Assembly: GCF_021018895.1 (NCBI RefSeq)
Contig: NC_079384.1
Span: 21,564,140 to 21,628,139 of the forward strand
Origin: Seriola aureovittata
Taxonomy: Eukaryota; Chordata; Actinopteri; Carangiformes; Carangidae
DNA: 64,000 bases
Direction: 5' to 3'
In this document: piece after piece, positions 1-10,772 of the stretch
How the letters are laid out: each line of letters starts with the position of its first letter
Position numbering within the stretch: the first letter of the stretch is position 1
Position numbers and translations under genes: made by a program
The notes under the pieces: model-generated
Told to the model about the DNA's origin: nothing
What the model saw: the letters and a program-made list of their open reading frames with translations, nothing else
The model's database searches: none

Positions 1-484
1 TCTGTCTTCGGATTTTACAAAGACCATTACAAAGGTCACTTTAAAACTGATAAACAGTTGTAAAAGGGAGGAAATTAAAGTTATCACTTCACTTACAACC
101 CTTGTGTGCTGGTTTTTTGGTCACTCCTCATATACTCATGAAATTGTATTATAAACAACATGGTATAAAATTTCAGTTCAATCTGTACAGTGCATGCTGT
201 AGTCACTGTGACCGTGGCTGTTTGGGGTCAAATTGAAATAACCATTGGACCGGCCCTGCACTGGCCCTGCACTGGCCCAGTCTCACAGCAATAAGGTCAT
301 ATTTTAGGTAGGAGCTAAAATAAGACCCCAAGTCATAAAAGTCGTGTTACTCTTCCACAAAAGCAAACAAAGTTGCAGCAGCACTGCCGCTCATGGTGGA
401 CTGTATTTGATACTTAAAATAATAAGTAACCTGCCAGTTAAAATTGTTTGTCTGTGCAGCAAATAGGCTCTGTCTCTCTTTTTC

Positions 485-489
<5 letters not shown>
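1..489. other. No gene or named repeat seen
   Basis: AT-rich sequence with a short internal duplication, CTGCACTGGCCCTGCACTGG, near 256-280. Nothing else stands out. Confidence 0.5.
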
Positions 490-528
<39 letters not shown>

Positions 529-719
529 CGTACGTGCCTGTGTGTGTGGGTGTGCGTGCGTGCGTGTGTGTGTGACGGCCAGTGAACTTGGTTGCGCGCG
601 AGAGTTCACCAAGATGTCAGGGTCACAAGCGGGTCAGCCAGCGCGCGAGCAGGGGGAGGAGAGTTACAAACGCGCGCAGGCACCGCGGTTGTTTGTCGCT
701 TGTGCTGACTGCGCGCTCT

Positions 720-766
<47 letters not shown>
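490..766 (+). repeat. Two (TG)n microsatellites around a CpG-rich block
   Basis: Imperfect (TG)n/(TGCG)n at 490-574 and (TG)n at 725-766. They enclose the CpG-rich segment that carries the DR5 at 620. Confidence 0.9.
620..636 (+). promoter_or_regulatory. Candidate far-upstream DR5 response element in a CpG-rich block
   Basis: GGGTCA, spacer CAAGC, GGGTCA: a perfect DR5 about 4.64 kb upstream of the TATA box. Two more half-sites lie within 40 bp (TGAACT at 583-588 and AGTTCA at 603-608). The block 575-720 is rich in CpG (several GCGCGC) and lies between two TG repeats, unlike the AT-rich DNA around it. It could be a distal enhancer of cyp26a1 or an unrelated CpG element. Confidence 0.5.
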
Positions 767-767
<1 letters not shown>

Positions 768-807
768 CCCTGGAAAAGAGCCATGCTGCCTGAGCTTTCA
801 TCATCAT

Positions 808-1220
808 AACAACACAGATGGAAAGTAACCACCTACATTTACTCAGATAATATGTTTAAGGTTTGAGTGACTGACAGGTGAGTATTTATTATTTTCTACC
901 TGTTCTGCTTCCAGACTAGTGAAGCTGTAGTTTGTACAATGTTGTGGCATAATAACTCAAAGTTGTAGCAATGACATTCCATCGAGCTTGATATTTAAAC
1001 CACAAAACAGATGTAAAATAAACGACCCAATAGTATTTGCGTTATTCAGACATAACTGAACATAACTGTTCACCATTAGATTCCAACCTTCAGTGAGTAT
1101 TTTTACTTTTGACATTTGCCTATTGCTAATCATTTTCATGCATAAATACATTTTTTAAATCAACACTTTACTTTGAAAGGATTTTTTTTCCATTCTGGCA
1201 TTTCTACTTTAACATGAGTG
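808..1220 (+). repeat. Decayed fish interspersed repeat (TACTTTACT type)
   Basis: Contains GATGGAAAGTAACCACCTAC, ATTTACTCAGATAAT, TTTTTACTTTTGACATTTGC and TTTACTTTGAAAGG, in an order seen in a very common teleost repeat. 13030-13180 holds the reverse form. Confidence 0.35.
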
Positions 1221-2275
1221 AAAGATGACCTCTTTACTCTTTCTACCAGGCCCTCTTGCTGTGGAGTATCAAAACTGACAAAAAGCAGATTATCATCCCA
1301 GTCAAAAATATATCTGAATATACCAACAAATGATATTTGGCTAATTCACTAAAATTGGGTGTAAAAAGAAAATTAAAGCTTTACACTTTTCCTTTGACCT
1401 GGTGAAAGTGAAACAATCTTTGTTTTCTTTTCTTTAGCTCCAATAAGTTGATATACTGAATGTTGCGGTTGCTGAAATAGAAGATATGTGCTCAATTAAA
1501 TAGATGAAATAAAAATAGAAGAGCAAAATTAATTTTACATTTTCGATTTGTCTGATATGCCTTTTTTTTTTTTTTGTCTTTTGTCAGTTTCGAGGCTCCG
1601 TACATTTACACCACAGGCCTACAGTTTAACTTCAATATTTGAATGCACACATTGTGTTTTCAGTGGCAAACAAAATAAGTCACGTCTGAGCTGCCGACCT
1701 CATGTTTCACTGTCTTGTGCTGCTCCTCTCTCACTTTGAAGGTGGGTGTCTAAAGATCCTCTGGTGGTTTCTACTAGCTGCAGTGTTCATGATCCTACAC
1801 AATAATGGGCTGAATGGACATGTTTATTTCTCTGTTTGTAAAGTCTGTCCTGATGTTGATGCTGGAGGAAAGGGTTCATCCTCTGGGGAGCTGGTTAATT
1901 CATTACAATCCAACTTTCTGTTGGATTACAAGATACACTGAGTGTGAAGTTGATGCTTTGTCTTGTAGTTGGTGCTCATGGAGTGAAAAGGGTTATCCTA
2001 CGGTGTATTCTGACATTTCCAGTTTATAGGTTTTTGAGCTGAAAGTGGGGCGAAGTACATGTATTTGGAGCAGGATAAAAACTGTAAATTAAAGCGTACC
2101 TTTCTGGTCACATCCATGCATACACTAACTGTATACTGTAGACGTGGCTGCAGCGACGGTGTAGATCTCCGGTCAGTCCAGCAGCTCGTCTGCAGGTTTA
2201 CAGCGAGTTCTTAGAGCAACATGATGAGGACATGTAAACAGCAGGGAATCATTCTCTACACTTGAACTTCCCTTC

Positions 2276-2276
<1 letters not shown>

Positions 2277-2308
<32 letters not shown>
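2277..2308 (+). repeat. Poly-C tract (32 C)
   Basis: An uninterrupted run of 32 C. Its length may be unreliable in the assembly. Confidence 0.9.
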
Positions 2309-2311
<3 letters not shown>

Positions 2312-3255
2312 TGCTTTATCACACCTGAACAGCAGAATCCTGTTTCACACATTCACACTGTGATGAGAAAAACTCACCAGCTACAGCATGTCCAGCTGGA
2401 AACCCATTCACCCTGAACATCACCCACTGCTGTCCCAACACACAGTAAACAAGGATTCGTCCATTAATATTATAGCTGATGTCGGCTTCACTTTTCAGGA
2501 GTCTATATTCTGTCAAGTAAATACGTATATGTCATGAACAAAGAAGCATTTTATCATTAGACCTTTACTGTTATTGTTGTGTTCGGACTTGTTAGAGTTC
2601 TGTAAGCTCCAGTCCAAGTCCAAAAACCTTCCTTCAACCAGATGAAAATATTTCATCGTCAAAATAAGCGTATTTATACTCTGTCTCTCTGTTCCGGACT
2701 GACACATTTTCTCTTGACAAATCAGGCACCTTCATAATTATTTGTGGAAGTGTGTGAAAACAAGCAAATATAACACAGTAATCTCTTAGAACCATCAACC
2801 AAAATGAGTTTTCCAACTTCCCCAACTGGATTGAATGGATTAGTGGAGACCAAAGGTAAAGTAAGAATAGTGGCACCTGTACTGCAGTCATGAAACACAT
2901 TTTCCCACCCAAAAGAAAAAATCTTTTTATTTTTCATATTATTGAGTTAGCTGTTCAATAATGTGAATTAGTTTTATTTTATTGTAATGGTTGTTTTAAG
3001 ACTCTCTGAAAACTGGGATTTTCTTAAAAAAAATGCTTTTAAATTCCCCTGAACTTACACAGTTACTTCCAGGAGACATTATGTAGCCGCTCCTCGTCAG
3101 GAAAGTGCACACTCATAATAATGTTATTGCTTTATTAGCCAAATAAAGGTCCACATGCTGTTTTCCAAAGCCCCTTTTAAACACGCTGATCAAGGCGGGA
3201 ATGTTGCACCTTTATTACACCTCGCTGTGCTGTGTAAAAGGTACGAGCATAGAAT

Positions 3256-3281
3256 GGGGGGGGGGGGGGGGGGGGGGGGGG
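3256..3281 (+). repeat. Poly-G tract (26 G)
   Basis: An uninterrupted run of 26 G, 0.95 kb after the poly-C tract and complementary to it. Confidence 0.9.
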
Positions 3282-3637
3282 CATTGTTGTTCTGGCCATA
3301 ATTCAGCAGTGGAGGTGGTCGCAGATCGATGTCTGTGGAAAAGGACAGTCACCGACACTGTTGTGTTACACATCACGCCTCTGATGCCCGAACACAGGCA
3401 CTCTATCTAAAATCACTGTGGGTCAGTAATATGATGGCTTTGTTTGGTTCAGTATAAACAAGTAAAGACAACATAATGAGGGGCTCTTCTAAATGGCAAT
3501 GTAGGGCTCAAGACCGGATTACCGACTGGGAAAAGCTGAGATATGTCCGAGGGCTCCTGGAGTTCTGGAGCTCCAGGTTTACTGTTTGTCCGCTGGTTTG
3601 TATTAATTTAACTGAAACAGTGTTTGGGTGTACACCG

Positions 3638-3830
3638 ATCAGCCACAACATTAAAACCTGTTGATGTCTGTACCATATACTGTACTTAGTAGTATATAAT
3701 GTGATGGACCGGGTAATATCCTGTCTGAGAAAGACTGTGCATGTTGCACAGAGTGCCATGAAGTGGGGGTCAGGTCGGGCCATGCAGCTAATCTTTGACC
3801 CCGGGGCCCACTAGCAGGTCAATCGGGCCA
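3638..3830 (+). repeat. Possible transposon-derived repeat fragment
   Basis: GTACACCGATCAGCCACAAC followed by ATTAAAACC is a motif repeated in many fish genomes. The class is not certain, and borders were not resolved. Confidence 0.35.
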
Positions 3831-4183
3831 TGCTTTTTCAAATTCCCCAGACTGCTAGAAATAAATTAATTCTGCTAAAACCCATAGATTCCCAGGAAGA
3901 GAATATGAGAATATGACGTCAGTGTCCAAAGTGGTAGTTAGTTACCACCCTGCTTTAACCAGCAAAAAGTCAAGGGAAAGTCATGGAATTTTACATCCAA
4001 GACGTAATGGCAGATCAGATTATATGTCCAGGCTTGTGTGTGACTGTAATAGCGATAGTTGCCCTGCCTTCCCACCAGGGTGAAGCTCAGGGCACCCTCT
4101 TTTCAAAACGTACACGGTCAGCCAGAACACACAGATCCATCCATGTAATGTGTCGCTGTAAAAGCAGCAGCCAAGCTGTCTCA

Positions 4184-4279
4184 CTGACTGACTGACTGAC
4201 TGACTGACTGACTGACTGGCCCTGCCACACACACTCCTGGCGTTATGGCAGGTCGTAAAAAAAAAAAAAAAAAAAAAAA
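4184..4279 (+). repeat. (GACT)n array and poly-A tract upstream of cyp26a1
   Basis: Tetranucleotide GACT/TGAC repeats at 4184-4218 and 23 A at 4257-4279, followed at 4479-4498 by (GA)n. They lie around the GC-rich stretch that holds the 4420 DR5. Confidence 0.9.
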
Positions 4280-4419
4280 CCAGAGTCCAAACGCGGAGTG
4301 AGGATGTGGTGACTGGCTGATGAAGCCCCTTCTCTGCGCTCTGTTTACTTTTCACGCGCTGTAGCCGGGGATAACCTTGCGTGCGCGTGCGTGCGCCCGT
4401 CCCCTCCGCCTGTCTCTGC

Positions 4420-4436
4420 TGACCCAGGTTTGAACT
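4420..4436 (-). promoter_or_regulatory. Candidate distal DR5 retinoic acid response element
   Basis: TGACCC, spacer AGGTT, TGAACT. On the minus strand this reads AGTTCA-N5-GGGTCA, a strict RGKTCA DR5 about 0.84 kb upstream of the TATA box. It follows a GC-rich GTGCGC tract. CYP26A1 genes of other vertebrates have a second, distal DR5 (R2) that co-operates with the proximal one. Whether this is its orthologue is inference. Confidence 0.6.
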
Positions 4437-5172
4437 CACTGAGAGAGATATCATTTTTATAACACACACACAGATGCGGAGAGAGAGAGAGAGAGAGGGC
4501 AGGTTAAAGTCTGCTTCTAGATTAGAGGAGGCTGAGATGTGTTGGTGTCAAACAGAGGACAGCGCTGCTTCCAGTCAGCTGTTAATCATCATTTCATCTT
4601 TCATTTACATGCAGCGTCATTCTTATACTGACACATCACTAAAGGCAAGAAGCAAGGATCAGGGTGATAGTTTGAATAATTACAGCCGAGTGGTTAAATG
4701 TGCCAGTTAGAAAATATCATAAATCAAATTATAAAAAGTGCAACTGTCGCACATTATAAAATAAAGAAAAATAAAAATATACTAAAGGAATGAAAGCTTA
4801 GTTTGAATAGCAGCAGTGAGAGCCACAGGGAGGGGGATTAAGACGCTCTTCAACCCGGAGCCTCGTTTCCATTTTCTGAAGCAGCTGAAAATGTGCTGCT
4901 TAAAAAGCTTTTTGCTCTTGAATGCAGGCTGCCCTGCAGGCATGATCACTGATCCTACTAGCGGGCCTTAAGCCAAGCTAATGAGTGTGTAAACTAGCTG
5001 CCTTATTGCCAACAAAAGCGTCTTGGGACGTGCTTCCATTGTCTCGGAGAAAACCATCACCTTTTCTCAGTGAAATCCGCCGCGGATTGTCTGCGTGCAA
5101 CAGGAGGTAGGGATTAAAGATGCGGCCCTTGGAACAAATGGTGAGGCAAGTCAGCCAGTACAGGCCGGGGGG

Positions 5173-5182
5173 GGGGCGGGGC
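5173..5182 (+). promoter_or_regulatory. GC box (Sp1/Sp3-type) in the cyp26a1 promoter
   Basis: GGGGCGGGGC sits at the end of a G-rich run, 23 bp upstream of the proximal DR5. A GC-rich Sp-factor site beside the proximal response element is known in mammalian CYP26A1 promoters. Its function here is inferred from that position. Confidence 0.65.
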
Positions 5183-5205
5183 CGAGCGACACCCACAATT
5201 AAAGA

Positions 5206-5222
5206 TGAACTTTGTGTGAACT
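5206..5222 (-). promoter_or_regulatory. Proximal DR5 retinoic acid response element (R1-type)
   Basis: TGAACT, a 5-bp spacer (TTGTG), then TGAACT. On the minus strand this is AGTTCA-N5-AGTTCA, a perfect DR5 for RAR/RXR. It lies 51 bp upstream of the TATA box. CYP26A1 promoters are known to have a conserved proximal DR5 at this place, which mediates induction by retinoic acid. The surrounding bases (ATTAAAGATGAACTTT) also look like the conserved vertebrate promoter block, from memory. Confidence 0.92.
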
Positions 5223-5273
5223 AATTTATCTGAGGGAGGAGAAGGTAACCGGCTGCCCGCGGTCCTGGCAGCC

Positions 5274-5281
5274 TATAAAAG
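5274..5281 (+). promoter_or_regulatory. TATA box of cyp26a1
   Basis: TATAAAAG is 103 bp upstream of the start codon and 51 bp downstream of the proximal DR5. It implies a transcription start near 5300-5310 and a 5' UTR of about 75-85 nt with no intron. Confidence 0.85.
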
Positions 5282-5383
5282 CGCCGGATGAGCAGCCCAG
5301 AGCTCCAGTAGCTGACAGAGCTTCACCTGAGCCGATCACCGCTTGCAACAAAGACGCTGCCCCGTCACTGAAGCCGCTGCAAC

Positions 5384-8300
5384 ATGGCTCTGAGCACACT
5401 GCTGGCCACCTTACTGTGCACCATCGTGCTTCCCGTCCTGCTGTTTCTGGTGGCGGTGAAGCTCTGGGAGGTTTACATGATCCGAGGCAGAGACCCGAGC
5501 TGCCCCAGCCCGCTGCCCCCCGGATCCATGGGGTTACCTTTCATTGGAGAGACGCTGCAGCTCATCCTCCAGGTAACTGCGTGACAGCTACAGTCTTCTC
5601 TCTGTGAGATGCCTGATATCAACATGTGGAGAAGGATGCTCCAAACACTATGAGGACATTTCACTCAACTCTTTTTATCTATTTCTATTCAAGTAAACAA
5701 ATAAGACTGTTTTCAGCTGTCTGCGCGTCCAGCAGCTTTTTACCAACAGGGTTAGTTTGTATTTAATTGGAGTAAAATATATAGTTTTCATTTCATTTCA
5801 GCCTGCTTGAAATATGCTACATCATGTTTGTCGTAGGCTATTTGTCTGAATCCATGTCTGTACTTATTTGAATCCTTTAATGTTGGATCTACAGGTGTGT
5901 TTCAGTGCTGATCTTTTATTTAACCGTCTCTCTCGTGTGTTTCCAGAGGAGAAAGTTCCTGCGGATGAAGCGGCAAAAGTACGGATACATCTACCGCACA
6001 CACCTCTTCGGGAACCCCACGGTGCGCGTGACAGGAGCGGACAACGTCAAGCAGATTCTGCTGGGGGAGCACAGGCTCGTGTCCGTGCAGTGGCCCGCGT
6101 CTGTGCGCACCATCCTGGGCTCGGACACGCTGTCTAACGTGCACGGAGCCCTGCACAAGAGCAAAAAGAAGGTAAGTCAGGATTTGATTTGACTTCACCT
6201 CAGTGGGAATCGTCAGTATCACGACTTCTGAGCTGCTCAAACTATTATTACTTTCTAATAACCTCCGTTATGGACACATTCACTCATTTGATTGGAGATT
6301 AAACAGTAAAAAGAGGAGAAAATATATTATCTTTCAGTTTTTGTTTCACTAATATAAGTGATGTACTGTCTCAGTTCTGTGTCCAATAATCACACAGAAC
6401 AAATAAGTAGCCACAGTCATTTGATACTAGAAATCTTATAGGCTGGTGCAGTTATGTGAACTCATCTTTTTAAAGGATTTTCTAGAGGTTGATGTTTGTG
6501 TCTTGAAACAACAATAAGACCAAGAATCCAGAAAAGTGCACTTTGATTTTAGAAAATACTTGAAATGAGGTGATTTGCACTTGGAAACAGAGATATTCTT
6601 AATGCAGTGGTGGATTGTTTCACTTCATGTCAGAAACATGAACTTTAAGGTCTGAATTATACACAAATGACCTGATGAAGAAGATTTTTGCACTAAGGCA
6701 ACGTAACAGGATCTATATGGTCCTCATATCTGCTAATAGAGCACGCTGGCCAAAGAATAACTTGTCATTACTCAGAAATTTGGTTTGGATGTTTGGGTGG
6801 AAAATAATGCCCCCCCCCCCCAACCACCATCCTCCATCTCCCCCCCATTCACACCTCTGCCCTTGTCTAGGCCATCATGCGGGCCTTCTCCAGGACGGCT
6901 CTGGAGCTCTACATCCCCGTCATCCAGGAGGAGGTGCGGGCTTCGGTGAAGGAGTGGCTGGCGAGGGACTCCTGTGTGCTGGTCTACCCGGAGATGAAGC
7001 GGCTTATGTTCCGTATAGCCATGAGGATCCTGCTGGGCTTCGAGCCGGAGCAGATCAAGACTGACGAGCAGCAGCTGGTGGAGGCCTTTGAGGAAATGAT
7101 CAAGAATCTGTTTTCTCTGCCCATCGACGTGCCCTTCAGCGGACTGTACAGGGTAAGAGACGAACTCACAAGCCGCATGTAGCTTTGCCTGTTTGGTGCT
7201 TATAAACTTAAAGGACCGTACAAGTAATTTAGCATGTTACCTCATAGTAAACCATATTTGAAAGCACGGTGGATTATATGACTCGCACAAATTAGTCTAG
7301 AAATGCAATGAATGGAAGACGGCTGCCTGAAATGTAAATGGATCATAGGAATGGGATAAAACATTGAAAAACTCTGGTATGGTCCTTTAAGTCAGAACAA
7401 CCACCTCACATGAGGCGAGTAGAAAAAGAGAAATGATTGTAGTAATGTCTCTGTATGAATGCAAGTATAGTATTGCAGTCGAATTCATCTCCTCACATTG
7501 TCTCTCTTCTCCGTTCCTGCCCTTCCTGCCGTCCGTCTCGTCCTCCAGGGTCTGAAGGCGAGGAACTTCATCCACTCCAAGATCGAGGAGAACATCAAGA
7601 AGAAGGTGCAGGAGTCAGACAGGGGGTCGAGTCACAGAGACGCTCTGCAACAGCTCATAGACAGTAGCAGGAAGAACGGAGAGCCAATCAGCATGCAGGT
7701 AATGCAAAAACAAGCAACACCTTTCTAATGTCTCCTATCCTGCTTATGAGCCATTTGTTTTATTTAGGTTCTGAGCTAATTGTGTGTCTTCTTCTTTGTC
7801 CAGGCCATTAAGGAATCTGCTACGGAGCTGTTGTTCGGGGGCCATGAAACCACAGCCAGCACGGCCACCTCTCTAATCATGTTCCTGGGCCTGAACCCTG
7901 AGGTTTTGGACAGACTGAGGCAGGAACTAATGGACAAGGTAATTTACACTGCAGACTGCGCCATCATATTTAACTGTTATGCACGACCTTGAAAACAGTC
8001 GCTGAGGTTGCCACCTTTCCTGAGCTTCCAAACACATCTCATGGCCTTCCGCAGCAAATGGAGTTTACTCAGTTGTCATACCTCGGTCACATGATGACAA
8101 CTGGAAAAAATGCATCTGCTGAGGAAAACCATGAGATGTAGCTGAAAACCTTGATAAAAAATGCAGTAAGTGGACAATAACATGGCAGCTTAGCATAAGT
8201 TATTTTTGGGGTGAAAGTCCCTGCCATTATCTACAGTAATAAAGTTGCTATATTGAAATAGGTAAGATTAGTATACACTATAGAGATAGACAGAGATCTA

Positions 8301-9291
8301 CATTGATGCTTTCCCATTAAAAGCAGTGAATGTAAGACATATTGAACCCTGATCAGGAGCTGGATGGTGACGCCAGGTCAAATGAACAGCTGATGCTGAG
8401 ATCCATGACAAACTGTGTGTGTTTCCAGTTATTGGTTAACAAGACTTGTCTGAACTTGGAGGGCTAACGAGCTAGCTCACAGTAAGCTAGAGAAGCATTG
8501 TTAGATTGTTTTCAGTTCATAGCACCACGCGCTGTGGTTCGATTCAAACACTGAGATTATTCCTGTTCTATAAAATAACAAGGCTTAAAATGAACAAGCG
8601 GGACTACAGTATTCCTCGCCAGTCATCATGACACTGGTTAACTCTGTCTTCTGTTTGCTTCCGTGTGTCCAGGAGGAGCAGGGGATGGACATCCAGAACC
8701 TGAACATCGAGTCCTTAGAGCAGTTAAAATACGCCGGCTGTGTCATTAAAGAGACGCTGAGGCTCAACCCTCCGGTCCCTGGAGGCTTCAGAGTGGCCCT
8801 CAAGACCTTTGAACTCAACGTAAGTTAACAAAGATTTCTGTGGAGGTTATTTATTTGGCAGCTTGGTGTCTATAGTGTTCAGAGACCATGCCACTTGACA
8901 GGCATGTGTCTAAACTAGCTGCTTACTCATTATTTTCTCCTCCCCACTTCAGGGTTTCCAAATTCCCAAAGGCTGGAACGTCATCTACAGTATCTGCGAC
9001 ACCCACGACGTGGCAGAGATCTTCCCCAACAAGGAAGACTTCCAGCCAGAGCGCTTCATGACCGACTTCTCAGGCGACTCCTCCAGGTTCCAGTACATCC
9101 CGTTCGGAGGGGGCTCCAGGATGTGCGTGGGGAAGGAATTTGCCAAAGTGCTGCTGAAGATCTTCCTGGTGGAAGTGGTCACACAGTGTCACTGGACTCT
9201 TTTAAACGGGCCGCCCACCATGAAAACCGGACCTACGCTCTATCCCGTGGACAATCTGCCGACCAAGTTTACCAGCTATGTACAAAATTAA
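5384..9291 (+). CDS. cyp26a1: Cytochrome P450 26A1 (retinoic acid 4-hydroxylase), complete, 7 exons
   Basis: Heme mono-oxygenase of the ER membrane that oxidises all-trans retinoic acid to 4-hydroxy and further polar products, limiting retinoid signalling. Coding exons: 5384-5572, 5947-6171, 6871-7152, 7549-7698, 7804-7938, 8673-8819, 8953-9291. All introns are GT-AG and phase 0, giving 488 aa, close to the family's usual 490-500. Residues about 4-28 form an N-terminal membrane anchor, followed by a proline-rich hinge (41-55). The I-helix motif GGHETT is at residues 294-299, ExxR (ETLR) at 354-357, and the heme loop FGGGSRMCVG at 427-436 with Cys434 as thiolate ligand. The ATG is 103 bp after a TATA box, and the first exon begins with the family's hydrophobic leader. 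From memory the sequence resembles zebrafish Cyp26a1 over every exon, more than Cyp26b1 or Cyp26c1. No frameshift or stop was seen. Introns 2 (699 bp) and 5 (734 bp) are the longest; intron 3 carries a MITE. No second CYP26 gene is visible in the window. Confidence 0.97.
7207..7391. mobile_element. MITE in intron 3 of cyp26a1
   Basis: A 185-bp non-coding segment with terminal inverted repeats: CTTAAAGGACCGTAC at the left end and GTATGGTCCTTTAAG at the right, 14 of 15 positions complementary. TTAA is present at both ends (7208-7211 and 7387-7390), as expected for a TTAA-targeting (piggyBac-like) element, but superfamily assignment is uncertain. It fills most of the intron between exons ending at 7152 and starting at 7549. 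Confidence 0.55.
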
Positions 9292-9710
9292 ACTGACGAG
9301 CGGTTGTTTACTGAATCAGTGTGTTTTAACGCGGAATACACAAGGAAGCACTCAGGTGTTCTTAGGAAGCATAAAAGGCTGCATTTGTGACAGTGTGGTC
9401 TTACGGCATGAATTGTACATACTGTAGATGATTTGAGAACTGTTTCACTTTTTATATTATGGTGTTAATACTTTGAATTTGTATATATATTCTTTTTTGT
9501 TTTGTTTTGAAGATATGAACAAACTAAACGCAAGGCACTATACACAAGACATGGAACACTTTAATCAACTCAGAGGTGTATCTATAGGATTATGTACATA
9601 TATAATTTAGAGAATGTTTATATAACTTCTGTGTCTTATCCCAACTTATTTAAGTGACTTATGTTACATTGTATGGGCTTTTTATTTAATAAAACCTTTT
9701 TTCATTAACT
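9292..9710 (+). other. cyp26a1: 3' UTR of cyp26a1 with polyadenylation signal
   Basis: AT-rich sequence after the stop codon, with AATAAA at 9688-9693 as the likely polyadenylation signal. A second AATAAA at 9741-9746 could serve as an alternative. TTTATT and TATATA elements precede the signal. Confidence 0.75.
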
Positions 9711-9870
9711 CTTATTTTTGTTTCATTTAAAAAAACATGAAATAAAAGGGTTGAAGTGTAATGTACATGACCTCCTGACACTGCATTCAGTTCAGCAACT
9801 GTGGTTAACCAATGATTTCTCATCTCACTCCCAGAAAGAAAGAGAATAAGTATTTTATTCATCATTTATT

Positions 9871-10361
9871 TTAAAGGTCCCATATAGTCTAAAGGCAGAT
9901 GTCCATGTGTTGTTCGGTTATAAAGCAGGTCTAAGTTCTATATTAATACTGTGAAAGTATCAAAGCCTCAGTCCACAGAGAAATGCACACAGCCTGTATT
10001 CAGAATCTGAACCAGCTGTCAGGACTTCTGGAATTTTGTGATGTCACAACAAAGCAGTCCCCGCCCTCAGCCATGCCCCAAGCCCCACCCACCTGAACCC
10101 ACCATCCAACCTTGCAGGATTTGGTTTCTCTGAGTTTTTTACCTGAAATCTGTTTTATTTTTATTAGATCACTCAGAAAACAGTCAGCCAATGAATGCCA
10201 ATGATCGGCTCACTGACCTGTTGTTATGGCTCTAGAGAGAAGCCAGAGGAAAACTACATTGAGATTATTTTTGGTATACTTAAAAACACAGATCTTCTTA
10301 TGAATCAAAACTTAGTAATAGTAATAAAACCCCGGGAAAGTTAAAAATATGGGACCTTTAA
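9871..10361. mobile_element. MITE with perfect 15-bp inverted ends, downstream of cyp26a1
   Basis: TTAAAGGTCCCATAT at 9871-9885 is exactly complementary to ATATGGGACCTTTAA at 10347-10361. The 491-bp interior has no coding capacity. TTAA at both extremities would suit a TTAA target duplication. The interior resembles a repeat widespread in fish genomes (recalled, not searched). Confidence 0.65.
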
Positions 10362-10607
10362 AACTGTTGTACTGGTCATCTTGCACCAAGAATATCCATA
10401 CATTTAATTTAAGGGAACTAGAGGAATCACAACTTCATTATAATTACAAAACATAGAGTATAATGACTAGCAATGAGAAGAAAGTCATTAGTGATTACTG
10501 TTTGATTGTGTTTGGATGAGATAAAGAGCAGCTCTCTTTGGTTTATTCAAGAATGTAAGGTAAAGTTTGCTGATGACAGTTAATGTATTTAACTGGGTGG
10601 TCCCGAG

Positions 10608-10624
10608 ACACACACACACACATG

Positions 10625-10660
<36 letters not shown>
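10608..10660 (+). repeat. (CA)n microsatellite
   Basis: CA repeats interrupted once by TGCACG. Confidence 0.95.
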
Positions 10661-10661
<1 letters not shown>

Positions 10662-10772
10662 CCTTACAGAATCAATAAGTAGTGAGAAGAAAAGGAAAAT
10701 AGGAGAGAAATCTGGAATCCATAGGTGGGAAAGCAAAGCAGAGGGCTGATGACCCTGACAGATGAGCACGGA

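Larger units (their letters stand above)
1221..3637. other. Intergenic, nothing coding
   Basis: Apart from the homopolymers, this is AT-rich sequence with short random open frames and no recognisable element. Confidence 0.5.

Noticed and set aside
494..832. Open frames rich in Cys-Val or Thr-His on both strands
   Set aside because: They are translations of (TG)n/(CA)n repeats; the same applies to similar frames at 21.6, 24.2, 36.8-37.2, 46.1-46.6, 55.8-57.4 and 61.2-61.5 kb.
4020..4469. 149-codon minus-strand open frame
   Set aside because: It runs through (GACT)n and poly-A tracts (giving SVSQSVSQ and poly-F), has no domain, and overlaps the cyp26a1 upstream region.
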